Assembly: GCA_902494685.1 (NCBI GenBank)
Contig: CABUUE010000009.1
Location: 1 to 16,662, forward strand
From: an uncultured Collinsella sp.
GTDB taxonomy: Bacteria > Actinomycetota > Coriobacteriia > Coriobacteriales > Coriobacteriaceae
Reading direction: 5' to 3'
DNA: 16,662 nucleotides
Under the pieces are notes generated by a model. That model was not told the origin of the DNA. It made no database searches and saw only the letters and a list, made by a program, of their open reading frames with translations. Numbering within the stretch: position 1 is the stretch's first letter; each line of letters begins with the position of its first letter. This document shows positions 1 through 6,744 of the stretch, piece by piece. The translations under genes and the position numbers were made by a program.

Positions 1-106
1 CGTTCTTCTTGGCAACGGCCTTCTTGGCCTCAACCTTGGAGTTGGCGGCAGCTTTGTTGGCAGGTGCCGGCTGCTGAGCCTTCTTCTTGTTCTTCTTGTT
101 GGCCAT
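1..106 (-). CDS. secE: Preprotein translocase subunit SecE, N-terminal part (partial)
   Basis: Only the first 35 codons are visible; the gene continues past the left edge. The protein starts MANKKNKKKAQQPAPANK and is rich in Lys, Ala and Asn, like the charged cytoplasmic N-terminal tail that precedes the single membrane segment of actinobacterial SecE. SecE is the small essential clamp subunit of the SecYEG channel in the plasma membrane. A good ribosome binding site (CGGAGGTAAC on the coding strand) lies just before the ATG. The call rests mainly on context: rpmG, then tRNA-Trp, then this gene is the classical order leading to secE-nusG. The conserved membrane segment is not in the window, so another Lys-rich small protein cannot be ruled out. 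Confidence 0.75.
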   Translation of the reverse strand, partial: MANKKNKKKAQQPAPANKAAANSKVEAKKAVAKKN

Positions 107-182
107 TTGGGTTACCTCCGCGCAATGCGCTTATACATGAGTAAACCGTAAGCCCCCAAGTGGGAGCTTACGGAATAATGAC

Positions 183-258
183 TGGCACGCCAGGAAGGAC
201 TCGAACCCTCAACACTCGGTTTTGGAGACCGATGCTCTACCAATTGAACTACTGGCGT
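183..258 (-). tRNA. trnW: tRNA-Trp (anticodon CCA)
   Basis: The 76-nt cloverleaf has a 7-bp acceptor stem (ACGCCAG with CTGGCGT), a TTCGAGT T-loop, anticodon loop TCTCCAAAA with anticodon CCA, discriminator G and an encoded CCA end. It lies between rpmG and the probable secE on the same strand, the usual position of tRNA-Trp in the rpmG-trnW-secE-nusG cluster. Confidence 0.97.
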
Positions 259-271
259 ATGTGACTAGAGA

Positions 272-421
272 CTAGCGAGTCTCTTTGTGCAGCGTGTGGT
301 GACGGCACCAGGGGCAATACTTCTTGATCTCCATACGATCAGGCATGGTCGACTTGTTCTTGGTGGTCGTATAGTTGCGGCGCTTGCACTCAGTGCACGC
401 AAGAGTAACTAGAGTACGCAT
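272..421 (-). CDS. rpmG: 50S ribosomal protein L33, zinc-binding form
   Basis: This 49-residue protein (MRTLVTLACTECKRRNYTTT...) is full length for L33, a small protein of the 50S subunit near the E site. Two CxxC pairs (Cys9/Cys12 and Cys36/Cys39) make it the four-cysteine, zinc-ribbon C+ type rather than the cysteine-free paralogue used when zinc is scarce. The NYTTTKNK and MEIKKYCPWCRHHTLHKE segments are characteristic. GAAAGG lies about 11 bases before the ATG as a possible ribosome binding site. tRNA-Trp begins 13 bases after the stop codon, so the two are probably co-transcribed from the promoter near 480. Because it is so short, it is easily missed by length-filtered gene finding. Confidence 0.95.
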   Translation of the reverse strand: MRTLVTLACTECKRRNYTTTKNKSTMPDRMEIKKYCPWCRHHTLHKETR

Positions 422-468
422 GTATCCTGAACCTTTCATTTCCGCCCCGTACGGGCACGAGTTGTTAC

Positions 469-496
469 TTTATCAGCTCCACGTAAGTGCTGTCAA
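469..496 (-). promoter_or_regulatory. Probable sigma-70 type promoter for rpmG-trnW-secE
   Basis: On the minus strand TTGACA (491-496) is followed after 16 bases by GATAAA (469-474). The -35 box is perfect and the -10 matches four of six bases. Transcription would start around 462, giving a leader of about 40 bases before the rpmG ATG. It sits downstream of the tuf terminator, which fits a separate transcription unit. The rest of 497-641 shows no further feature that I can support. Confidence 0.6.
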
Positions 497-635
497 TGAA
501 AACCTCGAGTCAATTGGTTCTCGGTGGATCCATTCATATTTGGAACACATCAATGAAGCCATCGAGAGCTAATCGACGGTGCATCCAGGACCATTATCGA
601 TCCTCTCGACACCAGCAACGGCTCAATATCCATTG

Positions 636-673
636 CAGAAAAGAACCCGGCACCCATATAAGTGCCGGGTTCT
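636..673 (-). terminator. Intrinsic terminator after tuf
   Basis: A perfect 12-bp stem (AGAACCCGGCAC at 642-653 with its complement at 662-673) encloses an 8-base loop. On the minus strand it is followed directly by TTTTCTGC. It lies 28 bases after the tuf stop codon and separates tuf from the rpmG unit. Confidence 0.9.
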
Positions 674-700
674 CTAAGTCAGCTATATCAAAGAGCTAAT

Positions 701-1891
701 TTACTCAATGATCGTGGAGACGATGCCAGAACCGACGGTGTGGCCACCCTCGCGGATAGCGAAGCGCAGGCCCTCCTCCATGGCGATCGGGTGGATGAGG
801 TCGCCCTCGATGGTGATGTGGTCACCAGGCATAGCCATCTCGGTGCCCTCGGGGAGCTTGACCGTACCGGTAACGTCGGTGGTACGGAAGTAGAACTGAG
901 GACGATAACCATCGAAGAATGGGGTGTGACGGCCGCCCTCCTCCTTGGTCAGAACGTAGATCTCGCCGGTGAACTTGGTGTGCGGGGTAACCGAACCGGG
1001 CTTGCAGAGAACCTGGCCGCGCTCGATGTCCTCACGCTTGATGCCGCGGAGCAGCAGACCGACGTTGTCGCCAGCCTCGCAGAAGTCCATGGACTTACGG
1101 AACATCTCGATACCGGTAACGACGGTGTTCTGGGTATCCTTGATGCCGACGATCTCGACGGGCTCGTTGAGCTTGAGCTCACCGCGCTCGACACGGCCAG
1201 TAGCAACGGTACCACGGCCGGAGATGGTCATAACGTCCTCAACGGCCATCAGGAACGGGAGGTCGTTGTTACGAGCAGGCGTCGGGATGTACTCGTCGAC
1301 GGCCTTCATGAGCTCGCGAATGGCGTCCATCCACTTGGCGTCGCCCTCGAGAGCGCCCAGAGCGGAGCCACGGATGACGGGGATGTCGTCGCCGGGGAAA
1401 TCGTACTCGGAGAGGAGCTCACGGGTCTCCATCTCGACGAGGTCGATGAGCTCGTCATCGTCGACCATGTCGCACTTGTTCAGGAAGACGACGATGTAGG
1501 GAACGCCGACCTGACGGGCGAGCAGGATGTGCTCGCGGGTCTGAGCCATGGGGCCGTCGGTAGCAGCGATGACCAGGATAGCGCCGTCCATCTGAGCAGC
1601 ACCGGAGATCATGTTCTTGACGTAGTCAGCGTGGCCCGGGCAGTCAACGTGAGCGTAGTGACGGGCAGCGGTCTCGTACTCAACGTGGGAGACGGAAATC
1701 GTAATGCCGCGCTCGCGCTCCTCGGGAGCCTTGTCGATGTTCTCGAACGCAGTGAAGTCAGCCTTGCAGCCCTCGGTCTCGGAGAGAACCTTGGTGATGG
1801 CAGCGGTCAGCGTGGTCTTGCCGTGGTCGACGTGACCAATGGTGCCGATGTTAACATGCGGCTTAGTGCGCTCAAACTTCTCTTTGGCCAT
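701..1891 (-). CDS. tuf: Translation elongation factor Tu
   Basis: EF-Tu is the GTPase that delivers aminoacyl-tRNA to the ribosomal A site. The 396-residue length is normal. The G motifs are all visible: GHVDHGKT at 19-26 (P-loop), RGITI in switch I at 61-65, DCPGH at 83-87, NKCD at 138-141 and SAL at 176-178. Domains 2 and 3 follow from about residue 205 and end with GRTVGSG-type sequence (here GHTVGSGIVSTIIE). AGGAGGG lies just upstream of the ATG. The gene is the last of a tRNA-Tyr, tRNA-Thr, tRNA-Met, tuf unit, not of an rpsL-rpsG-fusA-tuf operon. No start-site or length anomaly is seen. Confidence 0.99.
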   Translation of the reverse strand: MAKEKFERTKPHVNIGTIGHVDHGKTTLTAAITKVLSETEGCKADFTAFENIDKAPEERERGITISVSHVEYETAARHYAHVDCPGHADYVKNMISGAAQMDGAILVIAATDGPMAQTREHILLARQVGVPYIVVFLNKCDMVDDDELIDLVEMETRELLSEYDFPGDDIPVIRGSALGALEGDAKWMDAIRELMKAVDEYIPTPARNNDLPFLMAVEDVMTISGRGTVATGRVERGELKLNEPVEIVGIKDTQNTVVTGIEMFRKSMDFCEAGDNVGLLLRGIKREDIERGQVLCKPGSVTPHTKFTGEIYVLTKEEGGRHTPFFDGYRPQFYFRTTDVTGTVKLPEGTEMAMPGDHITIEGDLIHPIAMEEGLRFAIREGGHTVGSGIVSTIIE

Positions 1892-1945
1892 AAAGCCCTC
1901 CTCTTAACAGGTCGTCCCCGGACGGGACTTTGCCTTTATACCATA

Positions 1946-1976
1946 GTGGCCTCTCAACATACTATTGAGAAGCCAC
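1946..1976 (-). other. Hairpin in the tuf leader between tRNA-Met and tuf
   Basis: As minus-strand RNA, GUGGCUUCUCAA pairs with UUGAGAGGCCAC (12 bp including one G-U pair) around a 7-base loop. No U-run follows, so it does not look like a terminator. It could be a processing site that separates the tRNA part of the transcript from the tuf mRNA, or a leader element. The function is not established by the sequence. Confidence 0.55.
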
Positions 1977-1987
1977 CGTGTTACCTA

Positions 1988-2064
1988 TGGTAGCGGTGAC
2001 TGGATTCGAACCAGTGACGCCACGGGTATGAACCGTGTGCTCTAACCAACTGAGCTACACCGCC
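1988..2064 (-). tRNA. trnM: tRNA-Met (anticodon CAT, elongator type)
   Basis: A 77-nt cloverleaf: acceptor GGCGGTG pairs with CACCGCT, the T-loop is GGTTCGAATCC, the anticodon loop contains CAT, and the discriminator A is followed by an encoded CCA. The acceptor is fully paired at position 1-72, unlike initiator tRNA. The body does not look like the usual lysidine-modified tRNA-Ile, but CAT tRNAs cannot be assigned with certainty by eye. Confidence 0.93.
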
Positions 2065-2067
2065 GGA

Positions 2068-2143
2068 TGGAGCCTGCAACCAGACTTGAACTGGTGACCT
2101 CTTCGTTACCAACGAAGTGCTCTACCGACTGAGCTATACAGGC
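2068..2143 (-). tRNA. trnT: tRNA-Thr (anticodon GGT)
   Basis: A 76-nt cloverleaf with acceptor GCCTGTA paired to TGCAGGC, anticodon stem CTTCG/CGAAG around TTGGTAA (anticodon GGT), and an encoded CCA end. Only three bases separate it from tRNA-Met, so both come from one precursor. Confidence 0.96.
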
Positions 2144-2153
2144 ACTTGACGGG

Positions 2154-2235
2154 TGGGAGCTATAGGATTCGAACCTATGTAGGCAGAGCCAACGGGTTTA
2201 CAGCCCGTCCCCATTAACCACTCGGGCAAACTCCC
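2154..2235 (-). tRNA. trnY: tRNA-Tyr (anticodon GTA), type II with long variable arm
   Basis: Acceptor GGGAGTT pairs with AGCTCCC; the anticodon loop is CTGTAAA (GTA); a long variable arm is present, as expected for bacterial tRNA-Tyr. The gene ends at discriminator A followed by CCC, not CCA. Unlike the three other tRNAs on this part of the strand, its CCA end must therefore be added or completed by the nucleotidyltransferase. It is the first gene of the tRNA-tuf unit. Confidence 0.95.
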
Positions 2236-2297
2236 AATCGTTCAAGTATCCGCAGGTCCTTTGGTCTTTTGGACCGCCGCCCCCGCGAACGAAGAAG

Positions 2298-2327
2298 ATA
2301 ATACGATGCCACCTTGGGGGCTGTCAA
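2298..2327 (-). promoter_or_regulatory. Promoter of the tRNA-Tyr/Thr/Met-tuf unit
   Basis: On the minus strand a perfect TTGACA (2322-2327) is followed after 18 bases by TATTAT (2298-2303). The start would lie about 55 bases before mature tRNA-Tyr. The near-consensus boxes fit a strongly expressed tRNA and EF-Tu unit. Confidence 0.75.
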
Positions 2328-2542
2328 CGAAAACCTCTAGATACACGGTGCCGGGCGTATCTATATAGCCGTGACCTGCGGTTTTGTTGAGTTTGGATAT
2401 GAAGGACGGTGGTTTTGGATACTGAGGTGACGTTTCCCGAGGTAACACTTTGGTGTAGTGGAGTACACCTTCAGGATCGAACTTCGATAACGGCTTATTT
2501 GCACCTATATATAGGTCGAGATCGGGCTTCCACGCCACGATC
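2328..2542. other. Non-coding stretch with short palindromes
   Basis: I see no convincing gene here. An open frame crosses it on the minus strand but has no ribosome binding site, uses codons rare in the neighbouring genes, and runs through the tRNA promoter. Visible structure consists of a perfect 14-bp palindrome ACCTATATATAGGT at 2503-2516 and GGTGTA-N6-TACACC at 2452-2469. Confidence 0.4.
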
Positions 2543-2606
2543 GAGCGTGGATTATCTCCCACTTTTAGCGCGGCTCTAAGGCCAAAGTGGCAGATTATCC
2601 ACGTTC
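2543..2606. repeat. Large imperfect palindrome (REP/BIME-like)
   Basis: Two 23-base arms (2543-2565 and 2584-2606) match at 20 of 23 positions in inverted orientation around an 18-base loop. The left arm begins GAGCGTGGATTATC and the right arm ends GATTATCCACGTTC. The element lies 32 bases after the stop codon of the RpiR-type gene and could end or protect that transcript, but no U-run follows. The 11-mer ATCCACGCTCG from the arm recurs at 6648-6658 and 6699-6709, which suggests a dispersed family. Confidence 0.7.
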
Positions 2607-2638
2607 ATTCTCCAGGCGAGAGAACTGTAAAGCCGCAA

Positions 2639-3472
2639 CTACTCGGGCCAGGCCAAAGTAGACCCATAGAGCGGCTCCCCCTTGGTGCAGGGGTAGCGAC
2701 TCAAGTAACACGACGATAGCAAGTCGAAAAAATAAGTCATGGCGTATTTCGAATAAACGCCGAGTCGGTCAATTCCGTTTCCCGCATTACCAAGACGATA
2801 TACACGGTCAAAAGACCTCGATTTGTCATCGTTGCTAAACGCAGTAATTAGAATCTTCCTGCCCGAACGGCAATCAAGATACTCACGCGCCTGTGACGCA
2901 AATAGCCCGGAGACCGATACGAGAATTATCAATGACTGCGAAGCGTCTCCCATGTTTTTCAATTCCGCGACGTTAGCCCCAGCAACTATGCGAACTATCT
3001 TGCCCGCATAAAACATTTCCTGCTGAAATCGTACGAGATTGGCGCTCACATTATTGGTGCACCAGATTTCAACGTTTTTATGGCCATCAATTTCGTCGAC
3101 AAGATGCTTAATAGCGATATCGGACACGCCGCTTTCAACCTCAGCGAACATCTCGATCATGCGAACGTCGAGCTCTGCCCTGTACTCCTCGTAGCCAAAT
3201 TCCTCCTCTCGATGGCTTAAGTCGCTTGGAAAGACTGACTGAGTAAATGATTCTTTCAAATCGCTAAGAGACTGGTAGCCCAATCGATTGCAGAAACGAC
3301 GAACAGCGGAACGGGTCACGAATGCATCGCGGGTTATTGCGGCAACATTGATTTCGCTCGAACGCCTAATGTGAGCGATGAGATATCGAGCGATGGCGGC
3401 ATCGTTTGACCCAAACTCGCTGTTGATGATGGAGCTAATGCGATTGAGCACATCGAAGTCATTGATATTCAC
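2639..3472 (-). CDS. MurR/RpiR family transcriptional regulator
   Basis: The protein has an N-terminal RpiR-type helix-turn-helix (about residues 1-75, with FVTRSAVRRFCNRLGYQSLSDLK as the recognition region) and a C-terminal SIS sugar-phosphate-binding fold (about 115-240, with SLIILVSVSGLFASQ as its SxS-type ligand loop). Members sense phosphosugars and control uptake and catabolism genes. It is divergent from the GH1-PTS operon and is very likely its regulator. I chose the GTG at 3470-3472 (277 residues) because AAAGAGG lies 6 bases before it. An in-frame ATG at 3509-3511 would give 290 residues but has no ribosome binding site and overlaps a TGATTCA-N5-TGAATCA palindrome that looks like an operator. 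Whether it represses or activates cannot be told from the sequence. Confidence 0.9.
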   Translation of the reverse strand: MNINDFDVLNRISSIINSEFGSNDAAIARYLIAHIRRSSEINVAAITRDAFVTRSAVRRFCNRLGYQSLSDLKESFTQSVFPSDLSHREEEFGYEEYRAELDVRMIEMFAEVESGVSDIAIKHLVDEIDGHKNVEIWCTNNVSANLVRFQQEMFYAGKIVRIVAGANVAELKNMGDASQSLIILVSVSGLFASQAREYLDCRSGRKILITAFSNDDKSRSFDRVYRLGNAGNGIDRLGVYSKYAMTYFFDLLSSCYLSRYPCTKGEPLYGSTLAWPE

Positions 3473-3503
3473 GTGATCCCTCTTTCCGCTCTCCTCGAAA
3501 TCA

Positions 3504-3566
3504 TGATTCATTTATTGAATCAAACAGCTTTGGTCGTTCTCCTATGATTCAAATCAGTTGACGTCA
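3504..3566. promoter_or_regulatory. Operator-like repeats between the RpiR gene and the PTS operon
   Basis: TGATTCA-N5-TGAATCA occupies 3504-3522, and another TGATTCA at 3545-3551 lies within TGATT-CA-AATCA (3545-3556). A perfect 8-bp palindrome TGACGTCA follows at 3559-3566. Three copies of the same 7-mer half-site in a short divergent intergenic region are good candidates for binding by the neighbouring RpiR regulator. I could not place a confident -35/-10 pair for either direction; CATAAT at 3574-3579 is a possible -10 for the plus strand. Confidence 0.55.
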
Positions 3567-3623
3567 CCTTAATCATAATTCCGCCACACGTATCCACCGT
3601 GTTGAATGATGGAAAGGGGATTC

Positions 3624-5042
3624 ATGGGCAACGTGAACAACATGCCGTTTCTCTGGGGTTCCGCCACGGCGTCTTATCAGTGCGAGGGTGCCTGGAACGA
3701 AGACGGCAAAGGCCTTGGTGAGTGGGATTTCTTTAGCCACACAAGCAATAAGAACATCAACCATGTTGACGGTGATGTATCTTGCGACTTCTACCATCGC
3801 TATGAAGAAGATATCCGCATGATGAAAGAAGGCGGACAAAACACCTATCGCTTCTCTCTTTCATGGAGTCGAATCATCCCCACCGGTATCGGCAAAGTGA
3901 ATGAAGAGGGTATCGATTTTTATAATCGGGTCATTGATTGCTGCCTCGAAAATGGCATAGAGCCCAACGTTACGCTGTTCCATTACGATCTGCCATTCAC
4001 GCTTGCTTGCAAAGGCGGATGGCTGAACAACGACATGGCAGAGTGGTTCTGCAAATACGCCAAGATTTGCTTTGAGCGCTTTGGAGACCGCGTCAAAATC
4101 TGGGCTACCGTTAACGAGCCGCATTTCTACAGCTACTGCGTAAACATGTTGGGCAACTATCCCCCCAATCGATCGCTCGATGTTCAGTCGTACATGCAGT
4201 TTCAGTACAACCTGATGCGCGCAAGCGCACTCGCAGTCCGAGCATATCGTCAAATGGGCTACGACGGCATCATCGGCGCCGTCCACGATGGCGGCGTTGT
4301 CGAACTCGACCCGGCAACCGAGCACCCCGATGACGTATTTCGATACGCAGACTTTTTCGCCAATCGCATGATTCTGGCACCAGCGCTTCAGGGTCAACTG
4401 CCGCCAGAAATGGACGAAATCCTTGAAAAACTTGGCGTCTCGCTCTATCGATCCCCAAATGACGTAGAAGAATTCAGCGACGGTAAAGTCGATTTTATTG
4501 GACTCAACGTGTATTGCCGAGAGTATGTAACCGACTGGCACGGTGGAGAGCTTGCCGTTTCGGCGAACAATAAGGGCGGTTCGAGCAAAAAGGTCGAAGG
4601 AAAATGCATTGCGCCCTTGTTTGAAAGCGCCCGCGACAGCAATGTTCCCCGCAATAAATGGGGCCGCGAAATACTCCCAAGTTGCATGTATTCAACCATC
4701 ATGGATGTCCACGAGCGCTATGACGCGCCCCGCATCTTTATTACGGAAAACGGACATGGCGCCTATGAGCAACCAGACGCAGACGGAATGATCCACGATG
4801 ATGACCGCATCGAGCTTCTGGGCCAGTTCATCGAGCACATGATGAGGGCTAAGCGCGACGGCGCGCGCGTTGAGGGCTACTACCTCTGGTCGACGATGGA
4901 TCTGTATAGCTGGATCAACGGCTACGAAAAACGATACGGACTTGTCCATATCGACTTCGAGAACAATCTGGAGCGCACCCCCAAAAAGAGCTGGTATTGG
5001 TACCGAGACCTTATCTCGAAGTATCAGGAGCAGGAAGGTTAG
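3624..5042 (+). CDS. GH1 6-phospho-beta-glycosidase (LacG/BglA-like)
   Basis: This glycoside hydrolase family 1 enzyme would cleave an imported 6-phospho-beta-glycoside in the cytoplasm to sugar 6-phosphate and aglycone or sugar. The start at 3624 (472 residues) follows GGAAAGGGG at 3611-3619; the in-frame ATG at 3606 lacks such a site. The TIM-barrel markers are present: FLWGSATASYQCEG near the N-terminus, acid/base Glu165 in TVNEPHF, nucleophile Glu375 in ITENG. Near the C-terminus, YSWINGYEKRYG supplies the Ser429, Lys436 and Tyr438 pattern that binds the 6-phosphate, so the substrate is phosphorylated. Trp430 next to that Ser is the residue of 6-phospho-beta-galactosidases (LacG); 6-phospho-beta-glucosidases usually have a smaller residue. 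The neighbouring PTS permease belongs to the glucose/beta-glucoside family, so substrate specificity remains open. It is nine bases upstream of the EIIBC gene. Confidence 0.93.
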   Translation: MGNVNNMPFLWGSATASYQCEGAWNEDGKGLGEWDFFSHTSNKNINHVDGDVSCDFYHRYEEDIRMMKEGGQNTYRFSLSWSRIIPTGIGKVNEEGIDFYNRVIDCCLENGIEPNVTLFHYDLPFTLACKGGWLNNDMAEWFCKYAKICFERFGDRVKIWATVNEPHFYSYCVNMLGNYPPNRSLDVQSYMQFQYNLMRASALAVRAYRQMGYDGIIGAVHDGGVVELDPATEHPDDVFRYADFFANRMILAPALQGQLPPEMDEILEKLGVSLYRSPNDVEEFSDGKVDFIGLNVYCREYVTDWHGGELAVSANNKGGSSKKVEGKCIAPLFESARDSNVPRNKWGREILPSCMYSTIMDVHERYDAPRIFITENGHGAYEQPDADGMIHDDDRIELLGQFIEHMMRAKRDGARVEGYYLWSTMDLYSWINGYEKRYGLVHIDFENNLERTPKKSWYWYRDLISKYQEQEG

Positions 5043-5051
5043 GAGAAAGAG

Positions 5052-6452
5052 ATGAAATATCAGGCAATGTCCGAAACAGTCCTAAAGGCTGTTGGCGGCA
5101 AAGAGAACATTACATCGGTAACTCATTGTGCGACGCGCCTTCGCATCGACGCACGAGACACCTCGATCATCGATCTCCAGCTCGCCAAATCGGCCGACCA
5201 GGCGCTCGGGGCAGTAGTCAGCGGTGGCCAGCTTCAGGTGATCATCGGCCCCAACGTCACCGAGGCTTACAACGACTTCCTCGACTTCGCGGGAATCGAA
5301 GTCGGCGGTGGCACGGTTGCCGACGATGCCCAAACCGCCAAAGACCTTGCAGAAGGCATTAAAAGCGGTAACACCGCCATGGGCTTGATTGAGAAATTCG
5401 GGAACGTCTCTGCACAGGTATTCATGCCCATCGTCCCGGCGCTCATCGTTGGCGGACTCATTCTTTCGATCAAGAATCTCCTGGTCAATTATTGTGGATT
5501 GAGCACCGATAGCGGAACCGCCCAGGTTCTGCTGGCGATCTTCAGCGCCTCATTTAGCTTCCTGCCCGTTTACCTCGGCTATCAGCTCGCCGCCGTCATG
5601 AAGATGCAGCCTATCATGGGCGCACTGCTGGGCGCAATCATGATTAGCTCGTCTATTAGCGGTGCTGAGGGTCTCGACTTTCTTGGCATCCCCATCCCGA
5701 CGAATGACTACTCGAGCACGGTGGTGCCAATCGTACTGGGCGTTGTGTTCATGTACTTTGTTGATCGCGGTCTTCAGAAAATCATCCCCGACATTACCAA
5801 ACTGTTCTTGAAGCCGCTGCTCACCATGTTCATCGTCGTGCCTGTTGAGCTGATTATCCTCGGCCCCGCCGGTAGCATGATGGGCTACGCGCTGAGTGAT
5901 GCCGCCACGTGGCTCATGGATAACGTGGCATTTATCGCTACTCCAATCCTTGCAGCCCTTAACCCCTATTTTGTCATGCTCGGTCTTGATAAGGCCTACA
6001 TCGCGATCGAAGTTACGAGCTTGGCGCAGCTCGGCTGGGCGCCCATCATCTTTGGCTTCATCTCAAACCTCTGCATTGGCGGCACGAGTCTCGCCTTGGC
6101 AACTGCAATGAAAGGCAACAAGGAGAAGAGAGGTATGGTCACCACGGTTGCCGTCACCGCACTCTGTGGCGTAACTGAGCCCGCATTTTATGGCTGCCTC
6201 ATCGAGCGTCCCCGCCTGCTTGTCGGCACGGCAATCGGCGCCCTCTGCGCGGGACTCCCTGCAGGTATCTTCGTCCTGAAGGAGTATGTTGCGGGAGCAT
6301 GCCCCGGTCTTCTTTCTGCGCTGATCTTTATCGCTCCCGATGGATCCATGGGCAACTTCGTACTGGCGTGCGTTGTCGCCGTCATCGCCATCGTCGTCTC
6401 GTTCATCGCTGCACGCGTGATCATCAAGAAGAATCCCAACTATATTGAGTAG
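5052..6452 (+). CDS. PTS beta-glucoside-family transporter subunit IIBC
   Basis: This 466-residue membrane protein imports and phosphorylates a sugar. The EIIB domain (about 1-85) carries the phosphorylated Cys26 in THCATRLR. The EIIC domain (about 105-460) has roughly ten hydrophobic segments starting at GNVSAQVFMPIVPALIVGG and includes the signature GVTEPAFYG at 373-381. There is no EIIA domain, so a separate EIIA-Glc type protein must donate phosphate. In the segment NPYFVMLGLDKAYIAIE (304-320) the His pair or His-Trp normally found in this family (GxHH...IE or GLHWG) is replaced by Asp-Lys. AGGAG lies about nine bases before the ATG, and the gene follows the GH1 gene by nine bases in one operon. 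A terminator stands about 100 bases downstream. Confidence 0.95.
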   Translation: MKYQAMSETVLKAVGGKENITSVTHCATRLRIDARDTSIIDLQLAKSADQALGAVVSGGQLQVIIGPNVTEAYNDFLDFAGIEVGGGTVADDAQTAKDLAEGIKSGNTAMGLIEKFGNVSAQVFMPIVPALIVGGLILSIKNLLVNYCGLSTDSGTAQVLLAIFSASFSFLPVYLGYQLAAVMKMQPIMGALLGAIMISSSISGAEGLDFLGIPIPTNDYSSTVVPIVLGVVFMYFVDRGLQKIIPDITKLFLKPLLTMFIVVPVELIILGPAGSMMGYALSDAATWLMDNVAFIATPILAALNPYFVMLGLDKAYIAIEVTSLAQLGWAPIIFGFISNLCIGGTSLALATAMKGNKEKRGMVTTVAVTALCGVTEPAFYGCLIERPRLLVGTAIGALCAGLPAGIFVLKEYVAGACPGLLSALIFIAPDGSMGNFVLACVVAVIAIVVSFIAARVIIKKNPNYIE

Positions 6453-6553
6453 ATGCCCGCTGCTTGCATTGGGGACATCCTCGGCAGACCATTAGCAAGA
6501 ACCCAAGAAGTCCCTTAGGAGCTCGATTAATCCATTCGGATTCCTCAGGCACA

Positions 6554-6593
6554 AACGACCCCGATTCCACAATGAAATCGGGGTCGTTGTTTC
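6554..6593 (+). terminator. Intrinsic terminator of the GH1-PTS operon
   Basis: AACGACCCCGATT (6554-6566) pairs perfectly over 13 bp with 6576-6588 around a 9-base loop and is followed by GTTTCT. The U-run is short, but position and strength fit the end of the operon. Confidence 0.8.
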
Positions 6594-6642
6594 TAAAGCC
6601 TTCGATAGACAATCGGTGTTTACCTTAGCTCCCTATCCAAGT

Positions 6643-6715
6643 TAATTATCCACGCTCGTTCTCCGGTCGGAAGATTTTCTTCGCTCGCGTGTCCAGAAAT
6701 CCACGCTCGAGCAGA
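6643..6715. repeat. Two partial copies of the ATCCACGCTCG repeat
   Basis: AATTATCCACGCTCGTTCTCC at 6644 onward resembles the right arm of the palindrome at 2592-2613. A second exact ATCCACGCTCG stands at 6699-6709 in the same orientation. No partner arm is visible here, so these look like decayed or half copies. The flanking stretch 6594-6744 holds no gene that I can support. Confidence 0.45.
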
Positions 6716-6744
6716 ACATCCAGGTCCGCACCCGCCCTTGTCTC

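Noticed and set aside
662..1993. 443-codon plus-strand frame over tuf
   Set aside because: It is antisense to EF-Tu; its open length follows from the biased codons of a highly expressed gene, and it has no recognisable motif.
2242..2562. 106-codon open frame on the minus strand between the RpiR gene and tRNA-Tyr
   Set aside because: It starts with GTG inside the large palindrome, has no ribosome binding site, uses TTA, ATA and CTA codons unlike neighbouring genes, and its 3' part is the near-consensus tRNA-tuf promoter. It could be a decayed or repeat-derived frame, but I cannot support it as a gene.
3606..3623. ATG at 3606 as start of the GH1 gene
   Set aside because: It has no ribosome binding site, whereas GGAAAGGGG lies 4 bases before the ATG at 3624, and the active-site numbering agrees with LacG from that start.
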